From the IMG/VR virus record IMGVR_UViG_3300032287_001876, positions 1-29,151 of that record: 29,151 bases of DNA; one strand, written 5' to 3'. How positions within the stretch are numbered: position 1 is the first letter of the stretch; the number at the start of each line of letters is the position of its first letter. Below the pieces are notes generated by a model. It ran no database searches and was not told where the DNA came from. It was given only the letters and a program-made list of their open reading frames with translations. Shown piece after piece: positions 1 through 7,100 of this stretch. The position numbers were made by a program, and so were the translations under genes. The stretch is from a virus.

Positions 1-2
1 GT

Positions 3-536
3 GGTATTCATCCTCGTTACGCTCCTTATTATATTAGGCGTGTCCGTGGAGATATCAAGGATCCTCTTACACGCTTCCTAGAGGCCTCTGGAGTGCCTTG
101 TGAGGCTGATGTAACTAATCCTGAGATCATGGTCTTCTCTTTCCCACAGAAGGCTCCTACGACCCGTAAAAAGGCTCTCACGGCTATTGATCATCTAGAG
201 TTGTGGAAGGCGTATCAGGATGCTTGGTGCGAGCACAAGCCTAGTATCACAGTTAGTGTTGAGGAGCATGAGTGGATGAGTGTTGGTGCTTGGGTATACG
301 AGAACTTTGATGATGTATCTGGTATCTCGTTCTTGCCTAAGTCTGATCATTCGTATCGTCAGGCTCCCTACGAGGAGATCACTAGTGAACAATACGCAGA
401 ACTTGTAGCGAACAGTCCGCAGAGTATTGATTGGAGCAAGTTGAGTGAGTATGAACTAGAAGACAATACTGATTCTAGTCAAACTCTGGCTTGTAGTAGT
501 GATACTGGGTGTGAAATTGTTGACATTACTCGCTAA
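3..536 (+). CDS. nrdJ: Class II (adenosylcobalamin-dependent) ribonucleotide reductase, C-terminal part
   Basis: The gene is cut by the left edge; the last 177 residues are visible and end in TAA. Class II reductases convert ribonucleotides to deoxyribonucleotides using a cobalamin-generated thiyl radical, which supplies DNA precursors during phage replication. The visible part matches the end of the monomeric, Lactobacillus-type NrdJ family: YAPYYIRRVRGD at the left edge, VFSFPQKAP, HLELWKAYQDAWCEHKPS, EHEWMSVGAWVY, SGISFLP and QAPYEEI. The extreme C-terminus carries the two redox cysteines that re-reduce the active site, spaced C-SSDTG-C (five residues between; the Lactobacillus enzyme, from memory, has four). 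The catalytic centre lies outside the window. It is the first gene of a plus-strand arm, and the HNH gene starts inside its last codons. The family call is from recognised motifs, not a search. Confidence 0.92.
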   Translation, partial: GIHPRYAPYYIRRVRGDIKDPLTRFLEASGVPCEADVTNPEIMVFSFPQKAPTTRKKALTAIDHLELWKAYQDAWCEHKPSITVSVEEHEWMSVGAWVYENFDDVSGISFLPKSDHSYRQAPYEEITSEQYAELVANSPQSIDWSKLSEYELEDNTDSSQTLACSSDTGCEIVDITR

Positions 537-909
537 TAAATACTGTCATGATTGCAAAACTACTAAAAACACAACAGAGTTTTTTAAAAATAAACTAAAA
601 AAAGATGGATTTGATGTTTATTGTAAAACCTGCGCTAAGGCTCGTGCTAAAAATAGGCGACTTTTACGGAGAATGCGTTTAGACTGTATTCTTGGTGCTC
701 CTTGCTGTGATTGTGGTAATTATTATGATCCTGAATGTATGCAGTTTCATCATATAGATCCTAATGAAAAAGAATATAATGTTTCTAATCTAGTAGTGCG
801 TAAGTGGCATTTAGTAATTAATGAGATTCGTAAGTGTGTTATCATTTGTTCTAATTGCCACGCTACTCGTCATCAAAAAGAAAGAGAAGGAATTTATGGC
901 AACTCTTAG
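511..909 (+). CDS. HNH endonuclease with N-terminal zinc-finger
   Basis: This is a small HNH-family nuclease of about 132 aa. HNH enzymes cut DNA with a histidine-metal centre and are often free-standing homing endonucleases in phages. The N-terminal half has a CxxC...CxxC pair (YCHDC, then YCKTC) and the C-terminal half has CCDC, the catalytic FHHIDP stretch and CSNCHATRH; together these form the zinc-bound HNH fold. The start is uncertain: in-frame GTG codons lie at 499 and 511 and TTG at 517 and 520, none with a clear Shine-Dalgarno. I chose GTG 511 because related proteins start only a few residues before the first cysteine. It overlaps the end of nrdJ, and its TAG stop overlaps the next ATG at 896. 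It is visibly more AT-rich (long A runs around 575-605) than nrdJ, which suggests a separate origin. Confidence 0.85.
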   Translation: MKLLTLLANKYCHDCKTTKNTTEFFKNKLKKDGFDVYCKTCAKARAKNRRLLRRMRLDCILGAPCCDCGNYYDPECMQFHHIDPNEKEYNVSNLVVRKWHLVINEIRKCVIICSNCHATRHQKEREGIYGNS

Positions 910-976
910 TATGGTAATCATGGCTGCAACACTCTTGTTCCCTGTTCCGAAACATGAAACATACCCTCCAACTTGA
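896..976 (+). CDS. Short hydrophobic ORF (26 aa), probable N-terminal piece of the split Rpf-like gene
   Basis: This 26-residue ORF starts at an ATG preceded by a good Shine-Dalgarno (AGAAGGA, about 4-5 nt upstream) inside the end of the HNH gene. Its product, MATLSMVIMAATLLFPVPKH followed by ETYPPT, has a hydrophobic stretch that could be a weak signal or anchor sequence, although it lacks the usual positive start. It ends at TGA 974-976. The same frame then stays open through AAG and the ATG at 980 into the Rpf-like domain. It could be a stand-alone leader peptide, but the frame continuity and the absence of a good ribosome-binding site before ATG 980 suggest that both pieces were once, or still are, one protein. 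Confidence 0.5.
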   Translation: MATLSMVIMAATLLFPVPKHETYPPT

Positions 977-979
977 AAG

Positions 980-1252
980 ATGCTAATCAAGATAGGACAA
1001 TGCGAACAACCCGGAAACGGTTGGAAAGGAATTAATTGGAAAAATAAAATCAATTATTCCTTTAGAGGAGGTCTTGGACTCACAAATGAGAATTGGAGAA
1101 TGTTTAAACGTAAGGGACAACCTGAGTATATGGATCAGGCTACTATTGTAGAGCAGTTATGGGCTGCTCATCGTCTAGCAATGTGGGTTAAGAAAGAATA
1201 TGGTAATCCTTGGCTCGCATGGGATTGTTATACCAAAGGTAATTTAAAATAA
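980..1252 (+). CDS. Rpf/transglycosylase-like muralytic domain protein
   Basis: The 90-aa product resembles the lysozyme-like fold of resuscitation-promoting factors and actinophage transglycosylases, which cleave the glycan strands of peptidoglycan. The pattern is in the right order: IGQCEQPGNGW, where the glutamate after the cysteine is the expected catalytic acid; then FRGGLGLTNENWRMF, matching the usual YGGLQFSxxTW block; then DQATIVEQLWAAHRLA; and finally a WLAWDCY end like the family's GWGAWPxC. The two cysteines could form the family disulphide. No Shine-Dalgarno precedes ATG 980, and the frame is open upstream apart from one TGA at 974-976. It may be the phage endolysin or a virion-borne enzyme. 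Such domains are typical of Actinobacteria and their phages. It is the last plus-strand gene before the convergent terminator. Confidence 0.75.
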   Translation: MLIKIGQCEQPGNGWKGINWKNKINYSFRGGLGLTNENWRMFKRKGQPEYMDQATIVEQLWAAHRLAMWVKKEYGNPWLAWDCYTKGNLK

Positions 1253-1254
1253 AA

Positions 1255-1285
1255 AAAGGGAGGATGCCGCTGGCATCCTCCCTTT
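1255..1285. terminator. Bidirectional rho-independent terminator between convergent arms
   Basis: A perfect 14-bp inverted repeat, AAAGGGAGGATGCC and its complement, encloses a 3-nt GCT loop. The arms end in AAA and TTT, so each strand reads a GC-rich hairpin followed by U residues. It starts 3 nt after the plus-strand stop codon (1250-1252) and ends 5 nt before the minus-strand stop codon (1291-1293), so it can stop both transcripts. Confidence 0.92.
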
Positions 1286-1290
1286 ACTAA

Positions 1291-3201
1291 TTAAAATAAT
1301 CCGCCTTGTGCCTTAATAGCATTATCAATATCAATCCAAGATAACTTCTTACCTCTATGAGCAATATTTGATGCAGCAGTCTGAACTGCCTCGCCTAATC
1401 GTTGCATATCCATATCAAATACTGCTTGTGTATAATTATCATCATTAATAAGTTTACTTCTTAAGTCATCAACATAATTACCAACGCCCTTATAAACATC
1501 ATCGCCAATAATTTTACTTAATGGATTCTCTCCTTGACCACGAATAAAATCAATTTCAGATTGAATTTGACGATACTTACCCTGCAAAGCATCATCTAAT
1601 AATTGGCTATAAGCGCCACGCAAATGCTGACTAATATTTGGATCTTGTAATTTACGTTGTAGAAAAGTAGTTAATTCGGGCAAACTAACGCCGCCCTTAC
1701 CAGTATTACCAAGAAAATCAATCAGTACATTATTTCTATTAGGATCATTAATTAAATCTAATTCTGCTTGACGCATCTGATAAAAACTATCAGGTAACTT
1801 AATATCTAAAACCTTAGCAAGCAACTGCTCAATAGCCTGTGTAGCCGCCGCTCGCGCTTTAGGACTACCATGATCATTAGCATTATAAAGTTGCTTACTT
1901 AAATCAAGTACTTTCTCTCCCTCAGATAAAACCCTACCAGTAACAGGCGCAATACCGCCTCGCGCTTCTTTTAAAATATCAATAAGATCGCTCGCGCCGC
2001 TTTTAAGCATTGGAGTAGGATTAAAATTACCAACAAAATCAGGAAAAATAGTTGTTGCAATTCCTCGCGCTGTATCTGCACCTCCTCTAAACATCTCATT
2101 TGCTTTTGTAACAACACTAGAAGGAGTTACACCAGCAATATCAAGAGCAAAATCTTGTACATTTTTTAAAGTACTTTGTGGAGAAATAGTAGCATCTTGA
2201 CCAAGCGCCAGTGCCCTTTGAATATTAAGAATATCAACATCCTTCGGCAAGTCTGCTTGAGTAATAATCGTACTTGCCCTACCAGCATTTTCTGATAACT
2301 TATCAGCAGCATTCCTTAAAATATCTAAAGAATCATTACTTAAAACATAACGCGCTTTATCAATAGGTTCTGAAACAGGTTTTACCGCTTTTTGACCTAA
2401 AGCAATAGCCTGATCATAAGTAATACCTTTACCTTCTAAAGCGCTATTAAACCTATAAGGACTAAATTCAGCAACTTTACTAGCCTCCTCTGCAATGCTG
2501 CCAGCAATATCTAGAACCTCTTGTTGTGCTTTAGATTTTCCAACACGAACAAAGCCACTACCACTACCTCCTGCGCCTAAACCCATAATAGGAATAGGAA
2601 GTCCCTTTGCTCCAATATTAATAGCAGCCTTAGTTCCAAGCCCTAATGCTGGACCAGTAAAAACTTGAGCAACATCGCTCTTTGTAACGCCACCAGTAAG
2701 CCACTTGCTAATTACATCTTCAGCAGACGGTCTTCCTCCAACAGCATTACCACTATAGTTACCCGTAACACCCGGAATTAATTTGCCTAAAATTCCACCT
2801 AAACCTTTAGCAGTAAAATCTTTAGGCGCATTTTGTGGATCGCCGCCAGTAACAGCATATAAGCCTTGAACGGCTTTATTAGCCACTTCGTTAGCAACTT
2901 GTCCATAAGCCAAACCAAAATTAACACCAGCATCTTTAACTTGATTAATAAAAGGACCACCTAAAGAAGACTCATAAAAAACGCCTTCTTGATCCTTTGT
3001 TAAAGGCTTAGCCGTAGCAGGAACAAACTTTGTTTGTTTTGGCGCTGGTTTAGAAAAAACAGGCACAGGCTTAGCATTGCCCTTAAAACGAGACTTAGAC
3101 TGCTCACTACGCAAACGAGCAATCTCAGCCTGTTGCTGCGCCTTCTTACGCTTAGCAGCAAGTTTATTCTCATACTCGCGTGATTGTGGAGTCAAAGGCA
3201 T
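1291..3201 (-). CDS. Uncharacterised large phage protein, possible internal virion protein (636 aa)
   Basis: This is the last gene of the minus-strand operon, ending beside the convergent terminator. I do not recognise a family. The N-terminus is basic and probably coiled (YENKLAAKRKKAQQQAEIAR). Residues about 95-225 are rich in Gly, Ala and small hydrophobics (LGGILGKLIPGVTGNYSG, PIPIMGLGAGGSGSG), and the rest is mixed helical sequence with many Asp, Gln and Leu. No catalytic motif or clear signal peptide is visible. Ala/Gly-rich proteins of this size next to other ejection-type genes are often virion proteins delivered with the DNA, which is the best guess. Lying after the lysis-type membrane genes is unusual for such a role. 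The start is ATG, 10 nt after the upstream gene's stop, with GGGGG upstream. Confidence 0.85.
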   Translation of the reverse strand: MPLTPQSREYENKLAAKRKKAQQQAEIARLRSEQSKSRFKGNAKPVPVFSKPAPKQTKFVPATAKPLTKDQEGVFYESSLGGPFINQVKDAGVNFGLAYGQVANEVANKAVQGLYAVTGGDPQNAPKDFTAKGLGGILGKLIPGVTGNYSGNAVGGRPSAEDVISKWLTGGVTKSDVAQVFTGPALGLGTKAAINIGAKGLPIPIMGLGAGGSGSGFVRVGKSKAQQEVLDIAGSIAEEASKVAEFSPYRFNSALEGKGITYDQAIALGQKAVKPVSEPIDKARYVLSNDSLDILRNAADKLSENAGRASTIITQADLPKDVDILNIQRALALGQDATISPQSTLKNVQDFALDIAGVTPSSVVTKANEMFRGGADTARGIATTIFPDFVGNFNPTPMLKSGASDLIDILKEARGGIAPVTGRVLSEGEKVLDLSKQLYNANDHGSPKARAAATQAIEQLLAKVLDIKLPDSFYQMRQAELDLINDPNRNNVLIDFLGNTGKGGVSLPELTTFLQRKLQDPNISQHLRGAYSQLLDDALQGKYRQIQSEIDFIRGQGENPLSKIIGDDVYKGVGNYVDDLRSKLINDDNYTQAVFDMDMQRLGEAVQTAASNIAHRGKKLSWIDIDNAIKAQGGLF

Positions 3202-3210
3202 AACGCCCCC

Positions 3211-3678
3211 TTACCTAGTCTTAGGTCCGATATTCCACATCCAACTACGACCACCAAGCGTACTAGCCTTAGCACTCGGACTAGCGGGATTAGTAGACAT
3301 AATCTTAGGATTAGAAGTTTTAACATACTTATCAGCCATCTTACGACGCGCATTAAGAATCTTATTTTGCTTAACAGTTTCACGATCAGTAATCTGACCA
3401 GCCGAACGAGCAGCATCCATCTTATTCTGCTGAGCGATAGCCGCATCAGCCGCCACAACAGCACGAGCACCACGATTATGAATAGCATCACCCTTCTTTG
3501 CAATAAAGCCAGCCTTATGCGGAGGAAGAGGATCCTTAATTGTAAACCTAGAACCACTAGGCTTAAAATTATATTCATCAGCCCCCATAGGAGCATAGTT
3601 GCCACCAACCATCCTTGCCGCAGCAGGAGAAAGATTACGATTATAAGTATTCTTCTTAGGACCAACACCATTAGACAT
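3211..3678 (-). CDS. Hypothetical basic phage protein (155 aa)
   Basis: An unrecognised 155-aa basic protein starting MSNGVGPKKNTYNRNLSPAA and ending in SWMWNIGPKTR. It contains many Lys, Arg, Ala and Asn residues and no predicted membrane segment; the middle (RAVVAADAAIAQQNKMDAAR) is probably helical. It starts at ATG 3678, just after the holin-like gene's TAA, with AAGGGG upstream. It sits between the membrane lysis-type genes and the 636-aa gene. Minor virion component or assembly factor are both possible; nothing in the sequence decides. Confidence 0.8.
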   Translation of the reverse strand: MSNGVGPKKNTYNRNLSPAAARMVGGNYAPMGADEYNFKPSGSRFTIKDPLPPHKAGFIAKKGDAIHNRGARAVVAADAAIAQQNKMDAARSAGQITDRETVKQNKILNARRKMADKYVKTSNPKIMSTNPASPSAKASTLGGRSWMWNIGPKTR

Positions 3679-3680
3679 AA

Positions 3681-3875
3681 TTATACCCCTTCCTTAGCAG
3701 CCAATTCCTTGACCACATTATACGCAAACGACAACAATGCTGCGACAGCAGCCACAACAGCAGGCTTCAACGAATCCCACGAACCAAGATTCTCAACACC
3801 AGTAACAATAATTACCGCAAGAAAAGCCTGAACAAACGTTAACAAACCACGCACAATAATATTACGCCAATTCAT
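3681..3875 (-). CDS. Small holin-like membrane protein (r1t type)
   Basis: The 64-aa product has two hydrophobic segments, residues about 9-26 (GLLTFVQAFLAVIIVTGV) and about 39-55 (VVAAVAALLSFAYNVV), separated by the turn ENLGSWDSL. It ends in a charged tail, VKELAAKEGV. This resembles the small r1t-family holins common in phages of Gram-positive bacteria, which open the inner membrane at lysis. The start was set at the ATG encoding MNWRN because AGGAGG lies 6 nt upstream; earlier in-frame codons would run into the preceding gene. It directly follows the XhlA-like gene, which supports a lysis cassette. A structural membrane protein cannot be excluded. Confidence 0.78.
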   Translation of the reverse strand: MNWRNIIVRGLLTFVQAFLAVIIVTGVENLGSWDSLKPAVVAAVAALLSFAYNVVKELAAKEGV

Positions 3876-3885
3876 AAGATCCTCC

Positions 3886-4122
3886 TTAGATCGCTTGAGT
3901 AACAAACCAAACAACAGCAGCAAGAATGCCGCCACTAATAACACTAGTAGCAATCACAGTCTGCATACGCTTACCCTCTGCTACACCATCCCACTTAGCA
4001 TTCTCCATCTCAAGTTCAGTAACACGCCCATTAGTACGCTTAACCTCAACATGAATCTGATTAAGAGTAGCCTCCAAATGCTCTAACTTAACAAGAATAA
4101 CCTCAACACTATCATTACTCAT
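3886..4122 (-). CDS. XhlA-like coiled-coil membrane protein
   Basis: The product is 78 aa: an amphipathic coiled-coil of about 45 residues (VEVILVKLEHLEATLNQIHV, then TNGRVTELEMENAKW), a short basic stretch (EGKRMQ) and one C-terminal transmembrane helix (VISGGILAAVVWFVTQAI). This is the layout of haemolysin XhlA-type phage proteins, which associate with a holin. Either GTG 4125 or ATG 4122 could be the start; GGAGG lies 7 or 10 nt upstream, inside the end of the large internal protein gene. The holin-like gene follows 10 nt downstream. Function is inferred from architecture and neighbours only. Confidence 0.75.
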   Translation of the reverse strand: MSNDSVEVILVKLEHLEATLNQIHVEVKRTNGRVTELEMENAKWDGVAEGKRMQTVIATSVISGGILAAVVWFVTQAI

Positions 4123-4128
4123 CACATC

Positions 4129-7100
4129 CTAGCCTCCCATCATACTCAATTGTTTAGCAATACCAGTTTTAGGACGCTCATCCTGAATCTTATTCAACAC
4201 AAACATGATCTGAGACTCGTCCATTCCTTGAGCGCGAGCAGCAGGAACCCAAACCTCAGTCACATACTCATAACGCCTCTTCCACTTTTGTGCAGCCTCC
4301 AAGCCCTTCATAGCCTGATCACTACGAGCAGCATCATTAATATACTTAAGCACAATAGCACCAACAGCATCCTGCCTAACACTAGGCGGAAGAGTACTAG
4401 GATTAAGCCTATACGATTTAATACCCAAAGCACTAAACAAACGCTGAGTAGGATCAGCAGCCTCAGCCGCCTTCATATTAGGAATCTTAAGCCTCCAAGG
4501 ATCCTTAGGATCACTAGGATCATAATTCTTAAGAATATCAGGCGCATTATCAATAGCAGCATACTTATTCTGAAGAGCATCAGCCTCATACTCATTATAC
4601 TTAGCCAACTCTGCAATCTTATACGGATAAGTAGCCTTCATAATACTACCACCCATATCCTTAACCATACCAAAAACACCACCCGCCTGAGTACCATCCT
4701 TCTGCAAACGAGTCCAATCAATATTACCAGTACGCGGATCAACACCAAACGTATCCTTAATAAGCGCATTAAAATACGGATTACCAAACTCAAATACATT
4801 AGTATGAGACTCGCCACCAGTAAGCAACTTAAACGCAGCCATACCCATATCACCACTAGTACCAAAAGGACTAAGAGCATTACCATCAATACGAAAATCC
4901 GTATCACTAATACCAAACATATCCTTAATAACCTGTGGAACAGGAATAGTCTGCATCATCCACTCAGGAACACCCTGCTCAAGATTCTGCTGATAACCCT
5001 GCTGCCCAATATGATACAAAACATTACTAGTAATAGGACGATCAACTAGCATACGATACGAGAACGTAGCCGAATGCCGCTGCCAAGCATAAAAAGGCAT
5101 AACAACATTACGCATAAGTTGTTCAGCAGGACTAAAATTATGATAATTACCAGACACCGTATTAGTAATATAACGCATACGATGTTTAAGATTAGCATTA
5201 AAATAAGGACTAGAACGATCAAGAAGAAGATCAGTAGCAGCCTCAAACGGAGTAATAGTATCATCTCCAGTACGAGTATTACCATTCCAATCAACACCAT
5301 TATCAATATATGCTTGAACCTCTGGGCCACGCATAAACGATTGGAAACCAGCATCATTACGCAAAAACTGCATACCAACATTACGACGCATCATACTTTC
5401 CCAAGCACTAACAACCGTATAACCCCCATGCCACACATACTTCTTAGCCCAAGCAGCCTTTGTAACATTCGGATTATTAATATCAGCAAGACTCTGCGGA
5501 TTAGCAGCGACACCCTGAATACCAGCATCCTGCTTATAAATATTATGCTCAGTTTCATAAGCCATGCTACGCGCAACAGCCTCAGACTCAGCCTTAAAAT
5601 TAGTAAGTTGAGCCGTAAACCAATCATTATTAATACCACGCCGCATAGACTCCCTAGCCATCTTCTCAATAACAGTACTAAGAATAAGAGGAGCAACACT
5701 AGGATTAAACATCATCATCATTGCCAAACCACCAATGATATTATTAGAAATAAAACCCGGATTAGCATTCAAAACAAAAAACTTAAACAAGTTACCCCAG
5801 CCCTTAACACCCTTAGCACTAAGAAGACGAGCACTAAGACTATCAGCCTCAATAGTCATCTCAGCAAGATCCCTATACGCTTGATTAGGAATAGCAAGAA
5901 CAAAACCTTCACTAGGAATCTCATTAGGATCAGAGAACTCTCTAGCAATCCAAGCCTTAGTAGTAGAATGCGTAGCAAGATCCTCTTGAAGAGCCTCACT
6001 AAGCCAATCATGCAAACCACCACGCACAATAAACTGTGGCTCACCATTAATCATTCTAACACCCATACCAGAATTAATATCAAGAGTAGACTCAACAGGA
6101 TCAAGAGTACCATTCAAGTAACTAGCAAGCGCATCCTCAGCCTCAGGACCAACACCACGAAGCCTAGCAAAATCAAGAGCATCCTCAACATTATCAAACA
6201 CACCCACATTATGAAGCGTATGATAACCAGACTCACTAGCCGTCTTACCAGTCACCCGACTAGCAGGAATAAGAACAGCAGCAGTCTCAGCCAAAGTACG
6301 AAGATCACGCTCAATACGACTCTTCATAAAATTAACACGAGACTGAATAATACGACTAAGTGCATGCTGACGCATACCAGACAAAGCAACACGAGATTCA
6401 TTACCAATGATCTGCTCATTCTGACGAACACCAGTACGACCCGTATCATTAACCTTCTCAGAATAAAAACGAGCCTTAGAATAAACACTAGACATACCAT
6501 TAAGCGCACCCTCATACAAGAGTTTACGACCAACATCAATATCCTCAAGAATAGGAGCACCAGCACCCTTACGCTTAGCAGAAAAGAAAACCTTAGGCAG
6601 AACAAAAACCTCATTAGTATCAACTAACTTGCCCTCAATAACCTTACCTGCATCAATCTCATGACGAAGAGTAGGAATATGAAAAGCAACAAAATCATTA
6701 CCCACATTCTCAGCAGCCTTAATAAGCACCGGACGACCCGGAACACCATACGATCCAAGACCATCAGTAAATACACCAATACGCTGAAGAGCCTCAACAG
6801 CCTCCACCATCTGATCCTCACGCTGCTTACGAATAACCGGATCCGCAATATCATCAAACACCGTACCAGCCTCATCCGCCTTCTGAGCAAGACTAATAAG
6901 CGCCTCACGATTACCACGAGCAGCCAAACCAGTAATAAGAAGATTAGTATTAACACGTAACACGCGAGTAGTAAACCGACCAAGACGACCCTTACGACCA
7001 TTCTTACCAAACAAACGATAAGGATTAAGCCCAAGACCCTCCATAGCCTCCTTATACAATAATTCTAATTGCTTAAGAGTACGAGGAGTAGTATCATCAT

